Shown here one piece after another: positions 1 through 10,960 of a stretch of DNA of 64,000 nucleotides. The stretch comes from Cheiracanthium punctorium (taxonomy: Eukaryota; Arthropoda; Arachnida; Araneae; Cheiracanthiidae): assembly GCA_038373885.1 (NCBI GenBank), contig JAWZYV010013548.1:62001-126000 (forward strand), given 5' to 3'. How positions within the stretch are numbered: the stretch's first letter is position 1; every line of letters begins with the position of its first letter. The notes under the pieces were generated by a model that worked only from the letters and a program-made list of their open reading frames with translations, was not told the origin of the DNA and searched no databases. The position numbers and the translations under genes were made by a program.

Positions 1-209
1 TTAAAAACAAAGAGCTAACAAGAAAAATTACCATGAATCAGAATAAACTCTTGCACTTATAAAAAGAAAACCAGTAATAATAATCCATAACTCAACGCTA
101 GGTCTCACTCAATCCGATCGAGCTCAGTAACGTAGGAATTCAGTAGGTTTGGGGGGGGGGGGAGGAGGGGGATTCTGGACACTGAAAGACATCGATATAT
201 GATTATTTT

Positions 210-282
210 TAGAGGTGTTCCGGATATCCGTATCCGTATCCGCGGATGAAAAAAAAAATCCGGATCCGCATTTTTTTAGCGG
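210..282 (+). repeat. hAT-like element terminus with GGATAT/CCGCGGAT repeats
   Basis: The stretch opens with TAGAGGTGTTCCGGAT and continues with reiterated TATCCG, CCGCGGAT and GGATCCGC words. The same words, in opposite orientation, close at 11,129 (ATCCGGCATACCTCTA), and shorter relatives lie near 29.4 and 38.7 kb. A short terminus followed by CCGCGGAT-type subterminal repeats fits a non-autonomous hAT element. No transposase is visible next to it and no target duplication was found, so the class is inferred. Confidence 0.4.
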
Positions 283-930
283 ATCTCTTAACGATATTTC
301 AGAATAAATGAAAGAAAGAAAACAAAACTATTTCGTTATTATTTTATTTATTTTTTTTATAATTAAACATAACGTATTTACTTGCGTAATAGTCGCCCTC
401 GCATAATAGTTTCACCCCCGTTTTGAAGCAGACAAAATTTCTAAAAATATTTTTCCTCCAGAAAAGCCGCAGTCACATATTCGACATTTATGTCCATAAA
501 AAATATTACTACAATAAAAATATTACTAAACAGAAAAATGCCTCTTTTTGCGTCTGAGATACCTTTTGTTTTACTTTAATGTTTTATAGCCGGCACTGTT
601 TTTAATATTTGAAGCTCTATCCAGTATTCGAACATGCTAAAAGACATTCTGAAATATACACCGCTTGATACAATTTTTTATTTTAAACACTTCATTATAA
701 TTGGGAATCGGCCGTAAAACAGTTCCTTAAAAAAAAAAAAAAAATACAATGACTTTTTCTTGACTTGATTTAAACTTCACCTTATTTGTTCAAAATAAAT
801 AGTAGTAATGAAATCTACAATTTTGTGGACTAAAATGGCCGCTACTAAAGTAGATCTATATTTAGCTGGATTTGCCTTTTTGTTTCTTCTTTTCAATTAT
901 TACTGTGGTGAAAACAGGTGGCGGGGAAGA

Positions 931-1008
931 TGTACGCTACGAGCACCACATGTACGCTACAAGCACGCTTGATGGGGTGTACGCTATGAGCACGTACGCT
1001 ACGAGCAC
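931..1008. repeat. Short minisatellite GTACGCTACGAGCAC
   Basis: Four near-identical copies of GTACGCTAYGAGCAC occur within 78 bases, separated by short variable spacers. The reading frame through it on the minus strand is only a by-product of the repeat. A GC-rich stretch follows at about 1,047-1,127 and ends in GGGCCGGCCCTGA, which resembles the end of a hAT-type MITE, but its partner terminus was not found. Confidence 0.6.
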
Positions 1009-1129
1009 GGAACCTTCTCTATCATGTCTTATGAGATAGCAATAAAATAGCCCAGGAGCCGGGCCTCTATAAGCGTGGGGCCTTAGGCGATTGCCTACAT
1101 TCGCACCCCCCTTGGGCCGGCCCTGAGTC

Positions 1130-1985
1130 GAATTCCTAAACCTCAAGATGTCTGCTTAGATGTAATTTCAACCATGCTCTAATGGTAAACAGATGTTAGA
1201 ATTCTGAAATTTCAATTTTGTTGTTTAAAAGGTTTAAAATAATGTACATGAAATCAATGCCTGGACAGCTATATTTAACTTTAATACACAAAATATTTAA
1301 TTATCGAAAGCTATGTTTAGTTATAAAAAAAAATCTTGTATTTTTCTTAAAACCTTATAAAAACCTTTTCATAATGTAATTTAAACTCTATTTTACAATG
1401 TTAAAGTATGTCAGAAGAAATTTTAGTTTTATGGCAGTAATTCTGCATAACACGTTTCTTGTTCTATGATTTGGACAGCTATATTTTGGTTTCATCTCTA
1501 CTCATTTCTTAAAAAAAATGTATTATTAAATACCGCATTAGCCTGAATATAAGAGGATATTTTTTGACTGATCATTTTCTGTTAAAAACCTAACTTTGTG
1601 CTAAATTCGAGGTCTGAATATAAGATTTTCTTATCTTGATGAAAAATTTCAAGGCCACATTATATTCGAGCTAATACTTTTACTATGCTTTTTAATGTGT
1701 TGTTTCACTAATAGAAACTATTTGAATAAAACCGTTATTTAAAAAAAAATTCTTATACATTGTTAAAAAAAAACTTTTAACACACGGACAGCAAATGTCA
1801 CTGAATTTTGAAAATGACCCATAAACGTAAACCGTTTCATTGTCCATACATATTTTTGGGACAGATTATTTTGAATTTATCTTTTTACAAAAATCTGTTA
1901 TGTAAGCATGATATTTGCAATTGCATTGCAATCCTATACTTGGTTATCATATATCTGGATTTTTATTACTTTTTTTTTTTTTTCA
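1130..1985. other. AT-rich non-coding stretch
   Basis: No supported gene. The sequence is AT-rich with homopolymer A and T runs. Just before 1,986 a long T tract ends in TTTCAG, which looks like a splice acceptor leading into the transposase fragment that follows; no matching upstream exon was recognised. Confidence 0.4.
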
Positions 1986-2099
1986 GATGAAACAGAATAG
2001 CGGGATTAATCAGCAGGAGTCTAATCAAACCTACTTTAGTTCTTTTATGGTCTTATTATCTACTGGATCAGCAGCAAAAAAAAAAAAAAAAAAAGCATT

Positions 2100-2332
2100 G
2101 ATAAAGATGTCACCGGAACTTTACATTTCATTGATGTCATTCCAAAATGGTGGAAAATTGCCAATGTAAAGACACCGCACAAGGGGAAACATAAACGTGA
2201 TTTATTTTATGATCCCTGACTCATCATGAATGCCGTAATTTACAGTTTTTGTAAGTGGCTTGACAAATTGGAAAATCTACCTGCTCCTGCATTTGCAAAG
2301 TCTGGAGTAGATGTGGAAAATTCGAAATAGGC
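2100..2332 (+). pseudogene. P-element/THAP9-like transposase fragment, broken
   Basis: One frame from about 2,100 reads FIDVIPKWWKIANVKTPHKG followed by a short KHKRD-type basic run. A stop at about 2,218-2,220 interrupts it, and the same frame then resumes with FCKWLDKLENL. The order FIDV-x3-WW-x4-NVK-P-KG followed by a KWLD segment resembles the C-terminal half of P-element-type (THAP9-like) transposases, recognised by eye. Only about 75 codons survive, with in-frame stops and an A18 tract (2,076-2,093) just upstream, so it cannot make a working enzyme. Family assignment is from memory of the motif, not from a search. Confidence 0.45.
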
Positions 2333-2339
2333 AAAAGAA

Positions 2340-4000
2340 ACATTTTTTTAATTGCAACACACTAATGAAATATTAATTTTAATCTGCGAATATTTGTTTA
2401 ATAATATGATAAATATTCACGGAAGCTACCTGACATATTTTTAGATGTTTTGCTTTTATGCGATACAATCAAAGTGAGCAAATCTAATTTGAGTTTTAAC
2501 TTATATTGCTGGATATTTTGCTCATACTGCAGCAGGATCTTGTATGAAAAGCAAAAAATTACTTGATGTCTTTACATAGTAGTGTACTTTGCTGGCCTAC
2601 TGACTTTTCTGTGAACATCTGGGTTTATAAATTTTTTAACATCTCTATTGATAGTAAATATGAGGAACATTATTTAAAACTTCAGCAATATTTGTTTTGT
2701 GAATTACCTAAAGTAAAATTAGATGAGTTACAATTTTTTATCAATTTGTATGTGAAAGTGGCTAATCTCAACCATTCTCTTTAGTTCATAAGTGTATAAA
2801 AATCATATCAAATATATTTATAAATAATTATACAAGAAAATTTAAATGATGAATTGCGAAAAAAACTGTCAAAGCTTAAGTCTACATATACTCAACAATA
2901 ATTGGTAAGTTTAACTTTTTTTTATACAGTATACATGAATTTTAAGAGGTAGCTTTTTTGAAATCTTTTAAATGTGCATTTGCATTATAAGTCATTAATT
3001 CAATTATAATCACTATCAACTCATATAAAGCTTTGCCTACTAAAAGTGTTGCTTTTTTAAAAAATGTATTATGTATTTTTTTTTATTTGAACATTTAAAA
3101 AATTAAATGGTTGTATAATAATAAATCCCCAAAGAGAAATGGAGATGTATGAATAATTAATACTACATATAAATAAAAATTATGAGTAATTAGTAATTAT
3201 CATAATTTCCTTATTCCATAAATATTGCCAGCCCTTTAAAAATTTTCAACATTTGTATATGTTACTCTTTTCATACATTTTCAGTTTCTGTATTCAAACA
3301 AAACTGGACAGCGGAAAAAGAAAACATTGTCATGCCTCTTTAAAAATATTTATGGTTGCTTTCAAAATATATATTGTAAAGTATATTGTTTATATTGCAT
3401 ATTCCTTAAAATGTTACTCAGTTTCATCATGAAAATTTTTTAGTAAATAATCAAATTGTTTGACGCTAGTTTTTCTGCTAAAATATATTCTCGAGATGAG
3501 AAATAGAAAAGGTTAATTTGTTAATTTGACAATGCAGTTAAGTATGGTTCATTTGTGGATGTTCTGTTTTCATTTTGCATGATTTGAGAAAAGTAAAAAA
3601 TCATTTGTTAAAATATTTTATTTTAAATGTCATTATATTTGGTAAATTTAGAAGACCTGTATGTACTGTTGATAAAATTTCAATTCCCGATTCATTAATA
3701 TTGTCTTAAAACTATTCATTTAGTTTTCAAAAACATTTTCAAGGTTTAATGAAACATCTTTCTTAGTATATTTAATATTTCAGTGTATTCTGTGTGTAAA
3801 CCATGTAGTTATTTGCATCCAAATATTAAGTATTTTATTGAAAAATAATTGTAAACAATCTATAAATATGTGTTCATCAATAAAAACTTTGCTTACACTT
3901 AGAATATGTAGTCATTTTTATTGTTGTAAATTATTGAAAATTAACTGTATAAAGCATCTCTTATATCTGTAAGATATATATGTTCCCTGGAATATTAAGT
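2340..4000. other. AT-rich stretch, no supported gene
   Basis: Very AT-rich with many poly-T tracts. A 73-codon open frame at 2,563-2,784 (+) contains KYEEHYLKLQQYLF and ends naturally, but it matches no family I know and has no flanking splice or promoter evidence. I do not call it as a gene. Nothing else is supportable here. Confidence 0.4.
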
Positions 4001-4006
4001 ATGAGT

Positions 4007-4063
4007 AATATTGAGATGAATTTACAAATTAAAAATTAACATTTGTAAATTCATCTCAATATT
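4007..4063. repeat. Perfect 23-bp hairpin with 11-nt loop
   Basis: The left arm at 4,007-4,029 (AATATTGAGATGAATTT then ACAAAT) is the exact reverse complement of the right arm at 4,041-4,063, with an AT-rich 11-nt loop. The 57-nt size is close to that of a pre-miRNA hairpin. Perfect pairing with no bulge is also typical of a young foldback or a MITE remnant. No flanking target duplication was recognised. Function unknown. Confidence 0.75.
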
Positions 4064-4806
4064 CGTCATCTAACTGCATATATGTGTGCAATTAAATTAA
4101 GAAAGAAAAGGTACTTTAAAAAGTATACGATCCTAGTCATTAATTACTAAAAAGATAAAACTTTTATTGATTATCTTATAAACAACATTTTCTTTTAAAA
4201 CTAAGCACATTATTTGGCTATCATATTGACTATTTTAAACATTAAAAATAACTTAAAAGGTAGGTATTTTATTACTTTTAAGAATAAATATTTTTGTGAG
4301 AAAAAGGAGTACATTGACATGATTTAAGGAACAAATGAGAATAAAACTTCATTTTATTATTGTTTTATGGGTTATATTTACAATGTAAATGCAGATAAGC
4401 CTGGTGAGTAAGTATTATAAATAATTTTTATAAAACCGTTATTGAAGTCTGCTACTGTCTAAATGGTGTATTCAAATTGGGTATTTAGATTATAGGTCAC
4501 TATCTTACATACTGTATAGATTTTGCTGTGTGTAGGCTTACAGCTTTTTGCAGGGCTGTAAAAAAAAGTATTACTTACCAATAGACTCAAATTATTTGAA
4601 GTGTACTAGTGTCTTAACACTACATCCAATTGAGTTAAATCAAATTTTAACACTTTGTAGAGATGAAGTGTTGAAGAAGTCGGGTGGAGTCACTCCAGAT
4701 ATTTTTTAACTAGTGTTGAAAATTGTATGTTCTGGAAAATTGTTGGTGATGTTGCAACTTTACTTGATATTGTGGAAAAATATATTAAGTAAATTATATC
4801 ACAAAA

Positions 4807-4975
4807 CAGTGGCGTATGCAGACTTCCTTCAGGGGGGGGGGTATAGACATACTTTGTGTTAAAATGTGTAATATTTAAGCTAAAATTTCAAAATTTATGG
4901 ACATTTTATTTAAAAATTTTTGACAAGGGGGGGGGGGTTGAATCCCCAAATTGGCCCCCCTTGTATACGCCACTG
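4807..4975. mobile_element. hAT-type MITE (CAGTGGCGTA family), 169 bp
   Basis: The ends are CAGTGGCGTATGCAG and ATACGCCACTG, which are inverted repeats of each other. An exact 8-bp target duplication, TCACAAAA, flanks it at 4,799-4,806 and 4,976-4,983. Eight-base duplications with CAGTG termini are the hallmark of hAT elements. It carries two G-runs of ten or more bases and no coding capacity. The same family recurs at 11,789, 24,986, 28,636, 31,673 and 52,203. Confidence 0.9.
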
Positions 4976-5039
4976 TCACAAAACTATATTAAACAAAAAA
5001 CTATTATTGGAAAACATTCGTTATTGAGATTTTTTTTTT

Positions 5040-6453
5040 AATGTCTTTTTCTGCAGAGTATTTAATTTGCATTTGAAATCCACAAAATGGAGTAATTAGT
5101 GTGATTGCAAGCAAGTTTCCTGAAAAACTATGTAATATTTAAAAAAAAAAGAAAAACTGTGAAATAAGTAACATTTTATGTGTTTTTTTTCCACAAAGTT
5201 TTTATTTATTTTATCGTTTAACACCAGTATTTTGAGTGTTTTTTACGTTGTTATGTAATATTCAGTTGTACTAAGTAACTGAAAGAAATTAAGAACAAGC
5301 AGAGTTGGCCCAAAAGATAGTAAAAAGTATCTGGTTTAAATTAAAAGACCTTAAATATTATATCTTATTCAAGAATATAAAAGTAAAAGGCAAAGTACAT
5401 TTTACTTTTTTTGTTTAAATTGCAAAGGTACTTGGATTTCTCTAATTTGTGCAGGTAGGTTATTCCATACTTTGATTTATATTATTATTTTGATTATTAT
5501 TCCATACTTTGATTTGCCTTCGACCTGATTCTGAGATCTTTCAGTGATAAAGAACTGGCAATTTCTAGTTATGAAATTAAATATTTTAATGAAATAAATG
5601 AATAAATTATAATTCTCAGGGATGTCTCTCAGTGGAGGGGAAATGGAAATTATAGTCCATGAAACTAGAAGTTTTGAAAGAGGTGTCCGTAAATTATTAG
5701 TCAAAACCCAATGTTCTGTTTTAGGAGCCTAAATATTCCAATCAAGGTATCTGTAAATTCTAATCCTCAGATCTGTCTCTCAGTGGAGGGGAACTGGAAA
5801 TTCTAGTTCATGAAGCAAAAGAGTTCTGTTTCAGGAAACTAAATATTCTATTCAAAGTATCTATAAATTCTAATTCTTAAAACCAGAATTTCCAGTTATG
5901 AGATCTTGAATTATTTTCAAAAGCTAGAAATTCTAATCCAGAATACATTTTTTCTAGTTCAGGGAATTAGAAGATTCTGGGTACCTGGTTCGGAATATTT
6001 AACTAGAACTGTCTCGTTCTTTGATCTAGAATTTATAGGGATCACATAGTCCTAGAATTTCTAGTTCCCCCAATTATTTTCTAGATGTCAGAGGCATGTT
6101 TTTTTTTTCAGTGTAGTTTTTTCAAGAGTGTTTCAAAATAATTCGAATACGTACTCAAAAACAATTGGATACATTTATCTATTTCAAATACAAGTATTAG
6201 TACATAAACGTTCATCGACGTTATATATCGAAACCTAAATTGTCGAACTAGACAGGACAGCTCGTTGTTTGAGATGATTTCAGTAAGCTTTTCTATAACA
6301 GAAAGTTTAATACCAACATCTTTCGAGGGGGCAGATGAATTTTACTTTGGAATTCTTGTGCGCCAAGATGACACTGAAAACTTCGAGTGAGTTATCTCCC
6401 ACTCTGCTAAAGAATAGTCTCAAGAAAGCAGCGGAAGTTCATAGAAATGTCTC
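5040..6453. repeat. AT-rich intergenic DNA with degenerate TTCTAG-rich repeat
   Basis: Between about 5,500 and 6,090 two diverged copies of a unit containing TCTCTCAGTGGAGGGGAA followed by TGGAAATTMTAGT start near 5,620 and 5,775, and words like AATTCTAGTT recur. This is a degenerate tandem repeat. On the minus strand 3' of the NPAC-like stop codon, an ATTAAA poly(A)-signal variant lies at 6,306-6,311, about 145 bases past the stop. I see no other gene. Confidence 0.45.
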
Positions 6454-7659
6454 TTAATTAAACAGAGCAGATTGAAGGATAGGATTAAAAGTCTTCTTCA
6501 AGTGCTCCATACAACTCTGGTAGGGAAATCCATTCTGAATGAGTGTTTTAAAATTGTTCTCCAGATCGCTGTTTTGCGCGAGACGTTCCTTCACTAGTTT
6601 AAGGGAATAGTCTTCACAATCCTTTAGGAAAATATCAGTTAGTGTGTTCACAAACGACATGAGATGAAAGTTCAACTTTATAGGGAGGCCAATGTCTGTA
6701 CCAACATAAACTTGGCCGTACGAAAATATTGCCAAGTGGTCCTTCACGGCATCGAACAGCGACTTGGCACCCGCAGCTATACAAAGGAGTTTGCGTTCAG
6801 GCAGTTCTTCTATTTCTGATGCACTTAAAGCGACTTCCAGGTAGCGTTTCTTAGGTGCAAGGATTTTTAAGGGTCCCAAAATCGACTGCGACAAGTCGAT
6901 ACCCAGATTGGTGAGTTGAACTAAAGCTTTCTTTTTCCCGGGGCGACTGTGTATTAGCATGTGAATTTCTTCACCAAAGAAGATATCTCTTGCATCTGAG
7001 TCGTTAGAAGAAAAGCTGAAAGTTATGCCCGTGCTTGCGGCAACATCCTTCGCCCTGTGAAACTCAGATCTGTCGTTTCCTGGACTCCAAGCTTTGACTT
7101 TGTGGCCAGCTGCTTCGATTTGGTGGCAAATAGCTTCTCCGAAGCGGTCCAGCGTTAGGAAACCGATTGTCTTGAGAGAACGCGGTGGTGGAGCTTCCGA
7201 TTGTTCTTCTTTTACTCTGAATTCTCTGTTTTGAATCCAGAGGAAAACTTCGTTTAAAAAATCTTCATAATTTTTTTCAGTTGCCATTCCGACTTCAGGT
7301 TCGCTTGAACCTGAAGTCGACGGCTTGTTTTCAGGTTCTTTTCCATTAACGCCATTTGCATGATCTCTTCTTGATGCTTTTTCGGCAGCTTCCAGTATCT
7401 CTTCAATAGCTTCCTTTAAGCCGCGACGTCTCTTTCCACTATGTTCTTGGACCATCCTCTCACTGTGAGGAGTTATCTTGTCCTCTGAGATCCAGGCATA
7501 ATTGTTGGAACCGAAGAAATAGACGTAATGATACCGTCTATTCTTCGGCCCTTTTGACTCTGGAGGCGGCTTTGAGATCTTTCCGGGCCAAGGTGGGCAA
7601 TGTTTCATTTTTGCCCACACGAGGTCTCCGTCCTTCCATGCGACTTTCGATGTGGACAT
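6454..7659 (-). CDS. GLYR1: NPAC/GLYR1-like PWWP and degenerate dehydrogenase-domain protein
   Basis: An intact 401-codon frame. Residues 8-66 form a PWWP chromatin-reader domain: DGDLVWAKMKHCPPWPGKI at about 10-28, with the PPWP core at 22-25, and aromatic-rich strands at 43-56. A basic, acidic and Ser-rich linker follows (76-160). Residues 161-401 are related to the beta-hydroxyacid dehydrogenase fold of GLYR1/NPAC. Known NPAC proteins bind nucleosomes and assist transcription and histone demethylation; they are not active dehydrogenases. Here the dinucleotide-binding loop, GxGxxG in the family, reads GFLTLDRFG (166-174), and the residue at the catalytic Lys position is Asn330 in GLPIKLN, so catalysis is very unlikely. 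At 401 residues it is shorter than the ~550-residue vertebrate protein; the AT-hook-containing linker is reduced. The start at 7,659 precedes the PWWP domain directly. The coding part has no intron. Confidence 0.85.
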   Translation of the reverse strand: MSTSKVAWKDGDLVWAKMKHCPPWPGKISKPPPESKGPKNRRYHYVYFFGSNNYAWISEDKITPHSERMVQEHSGKRRRGLKEAIEEILEAAEKASRRDHANGVNGKEPENKPSTSGSSEPEVGMATEKNYEDFLNEVFLWIQNREFRVKEEQSEAPPPRSLKTIGFLTLDRFGEAICHQIEAAGHKVKAWSPGNDRSEFHRAKDVAASTGITFSFSSNDSDARDIFFGEEIHMLIHSRPGKKKALVQLTNLGIDLSQSILGPLKILAPKKRYLEVALSASEIEELPERKLLCIAAGAKSLFDAVKDHLAIFSYGQVYVGTDIGLPIKLNFHLMSFVNTLTDIFLKDCEDYSLKLVKERLAQNSDLENNFKTLIQNGFPYQSCMEHLKKTFNPILQSALFN

Positions 7660-7695
7660 GACAGTGGCAATCTGAAAAGTGAAAAAAAAAAAGAA
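7660..7695 (-). promoter_or_regulatory. Likely 3' splice site in the 5' UTR of the NPAC-like gene
   Basis: Reading the minus strand, a T11 run, then CACTTTTCAG, ends at 7,672, and 12 bases later comes the ATG at 7,659. A long polypyrimidine tract plus CAG is a strong acceptor pattern, so a short untranslated exon probably lies upstream (higher coordinates). This argues against a simple processed retrocopy, or suggests that a retrocopy gained a promoter exon. The upstream exon itself was not identified. Confidence 0.55.
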
Positions 7696-8612
7696 CTATG
7701 TAAATAAACATGCGATAAATTATCTATTTGTAACATACAATTCTACAAATTTTATGAAATTAACAGGATATTTAATTAATAGGCATAATAATTAATACAG
7801 TCTTAGCTGAGACTCTATTCATTATAATCCTAATATATATATTTTTTAATTCTGAGCAATAGTGTAGTACGTTTTACAAAAATTAATTAAGGTTCTCTTT
7901 TCAACTATGATTATTTAACAAAAATTTCGTTGTTTTTACACGCTATCTCAAACTGTGGCTTAACAGTAGAGTGGCAGAGCGGAAAAAATTACGTGAAGCC
8001 CTGGCCGGAGAGGTCCCCCACCCCGAGACATACACAAGCACATAATAGGGTCATCCGGGGTAAGTGGGTAGCCAGGGTAAAATGGGAATATTTACTTTTT
8101 GTTTTTTTTTTTCATTTTACTATACTCGGGGCAAACCTAACCTGATTGTGGAGGGAATGCTGCAGACCGTGTGATTTCGCCGTTCTCAAATAGTTCTTTC
8201 CGTTTGCCCAGCTTATTACGAAACCAAAACGTTTTTCATTGATTAAAAGCTAAAATAAGGTGTATGTTATAAAATAATTGCATATTTGTGTTACTTGAAT
8301 GCAATAATTAAAAGAATTAAGAAATTAAGTCAGAAATAAGATGTAGCGCCTTCCCAGGCGCTTGACCAATGATAGACCTCTTTTGTGCTGGCGGGAATTA
8401 TGTACTGCCGATTTCTAAGTAACCCTGTATTTTCGGCAAGGGACAGGGAGGGAACCAAGGCCGTAGCTGGACCGTTTTTCTAGGGGGGGGGCTCAAAATT
8501 TTCTGAGGGGGGGGCTGTCAAATTTACGCACATGCACACACACATGCGGGTGTGTGTATGTGTATGCATGATTAAAAAATAAATATTCCTTTATTTTTAT
8601 TATACTAGCACT

Positions 8613-8770
8613 CAAGGGCGGATTAAAGGGGAGGGGGCAACTGCCCCGCCCCTCGAGAAAAAGAAATTAATGTAAAAGATCCTATTTTACTTCCATAAAA
8701 TGGATGTATACGTCAATCTTCTAATTAACCGCCCCCCCCCCCCCGATAAACTTGCATTAATCCGCCACTG
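8613..8770. mobile_element. hAT-type MITE, 158 bp
   Basis: Ends CAAGGGCGGATTAA and TTAATCCGCCACTG are inverted repeats, flanked by the exact 8-bp duplication CTAGCACT at 8,605-8,612 and 8,771-8,778. It has no coding capacity. It lies inside the proposed DD82E element and is therefore younger. Just upstream, around 8,458-8,520, is the end of a different G-rich MITE (GGCCGTAGCTGG) that recurs at 13.2, 26.45 and 35.6 kb. Confidence 0.85.
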
Positions 8771-8939
8771 CTAGCACTAAAAGTTTGCCCGTTCGGGAAG
8801 CAATTACAACAGGGGCTAGAAAAAAACATTTCACAAAAACATGTCTACACATAATATATTTAATCTGTGTCCATTAAAATAAATATCCTCATATTCAATT
8901 TTTGTTAGGTATTAAACCGAATTTCATATTCTTCTGGAA

Positions 8940-9700
8940 GCTTGCGGAAATTTTTCGCATTCGAACGATTTCGTTTCGCTGGGAATATCCCATCTTATAT
9001 CAATACCTCATGCAGAGTAAATCTTTTTATTTGTGAAAAAATAAATAAATAAACTTATAAATCTGGAAAAACTAGTTTAAACGCGAATTGGATTCGCAAT
9101 TTTCCCTTCAAAGCCTGATAACTTTGACATAATTGTCACTTGCAACAGCTCATTTTGTCTCGATAATGATTCACTTTTTTTACTCTCGGAAATAAAATGG
9201 AGCTGAAAATAGCAAAAAAGCGCTTAAAATGAGGGAACGGGTGAATTTTCAGTGTTAAAGAAGCGCAGATCGTTTTATATATGTTTATACATAATTATGA
9301 ATTTTTTTTAAGCGGATCGTATAAACGATGTAGATGTTATGACGCTTTTTGTGCTTAGCTTTTTAACCTTTTTGTAGTTGTGATGGTAAAAGTTCTATCT
9401 TGGAGTGGTTACCCAGAATTGTCACAGAATCAGTGAGTCAGGAATCAGCATATATAGTAGGATTTTGAATGCAAGCGTTTAATAAGGGAATTTTGTTGTT
9501 ATAAATTTTTCACAAAAACTGTTAAGATGATATAATTTCAATCAGATTTTTTTATGGTTATAAAGTTTTTTTTATTTCAAAAGTTATTATATTTTTTTTT
9601 ATTTTTACCACTTTTCTGAAAGCAACTTACTTTAGTCTTCACATCAAGAATTTATATTCCAAAAATTTTGCTAGCATTATATGTGTGTGCACACACTTAT
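8940..9700. other. AT-rich stretch, no supported gene
   Basis: No convincing frame or RNA gene. Near 9,702 the words TATACAGGGTGTCCCA occur, a sequence frequently seen at one end of arthropod DNA transposons, but the matching other end was not found, so it is not called as an element. Confidence 0.35.
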
Positions 9701-9944
9701 ATACAGGGTGTCCCAGCCAAGGCAGTACACTAATACAATTACGAAAGAGAACAGTGGTTGCACAAAAAAGTAATAATTTTGCTACAATATAGCCCATCAT
9801 CAACTTTGTTTAAACACATACCCGAGTCTTCATCGGACTTCTTCTTTTTTTTTTTTTTTTTTCTAACAGCGGGCACTTGCCGACTATAGCAGGCGTTGGC
9901 CACTATAAGGCTGGAATTGCTGGCCACTTTATATTGGAAGCACA

Positions 9945-10046
9945 TAATAAATGGACCAGCGTTGCCTCCTATGAAGGGACGGACAAAATAACACTCAAGC
10001 CTACTCCAAGAATCGAACCCGGACTCATGGTGTGATAGAACGAAAA
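9945..10046 (-). repeat. tRNA-derived SINE head fragment (minus strand)
   Basis: On the minus strand a degenerate B-box-like GGTTCGATTC lies in the context GAGTCCGGGTTCGATTCTTGG, preceded by a TCTATCACACCATG segment. The body GCGTTGCCTCCTATGAAGGGACGGACAAA (+ strand) is shared with the copy at 22.9 kb. This is the tRNA-like head and adjoining body of a SINE, not a functional tRNA gene: no full cloverleaf can be drawn. Confidence 0.55.
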
Positions 10047-10194
10047 GTTATTCTATAATATTAATTGAATTTTTTGTAATTAAACATAAATTTTATTGCT
10101 TAAAACTGAATAATTACTGTTTATTATTTTTTAAGTGAATCTTTTGTTTGGCATAAAAATCCCTCGATTAAATTAGTAATTTAAATCTATCATT

Positions 10195-10292
10195 GCGGGT
10201 TAGAATCCCTTAGAAAGTCCCCTATGGTGGGCACCTCTCTTCGGCTTAGATCCTCGAGTAGATAATCGGCCGTATCACCAAAATCAAATCAA
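10195..10292 (+). repeat. SINE family C tail fragment
   Basis: Words such as GGTTAGAATCCCTTAGAAAG and CCTCTCTTCGGC, then CCGTATCACCAAAATCAAAT, parallel the end of the longer SINE at 12,175-12,480 (CGGGTTATGTCACCTTAAA, CCTCGGCCTTGATC, CAAATCAAATCAAAATAAG). Only the 3' part is present. Its exact limits are uncertain. Confidence 0.4.
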
Positions 10293-10960
10293 GTCTATCA
10301 GCATGTATTGAACTATTGGCTTAACTAGGTAAGTTTTTCTAATATTTCTAAGTGGTGGGCTTCATCTACCAGCCAAACGCTAAAGGGCTCCATCTCTTAT
10401 TCTTACAACAGAAAGTTTAATTTTCATATAGGGAACTAAAATCTTTTTAGGGAGGGCTTATGACCCCCCCCCGCCCTTTTAGTTATATAGTGTATGCTAT
10501 TTACACATAATTATTCATGATTTTTAATGTTACAGTACAAGAACACCTTTATATTACGATACAAAATTTTTCCTGAAAGTTTCTTAACTAGCAGAGGTTT
10601 ATCGCTTATTATTGCATCTAATACAGCTTGTGAAGAGGCATCCTTAAAATTTTAAAGTGTCTGACATAGTAGTGGTATTTATGTACCAAAACATAATTTT
10701 TTCGAACTACTGTCTTATTAAGATAGTAATATACTCTATAAATTTAAAAATCCGCTTGGTTAGGTAGTAGCGTTTCGATAATTTAATACTCAAAAACTTT
10801 GTTAAGATTGTTACAAATGTGATTTTAACCACAACATTAATTTTTTAATCCATATTATACACATGACCTGAAAGTTATTCTGGTACATATATTGCGCATA
10901 ACGTGTATGAAATTATCGCTTGAAGATGATGTATTCTTCAAAATAATATCTAAAGAAAAG

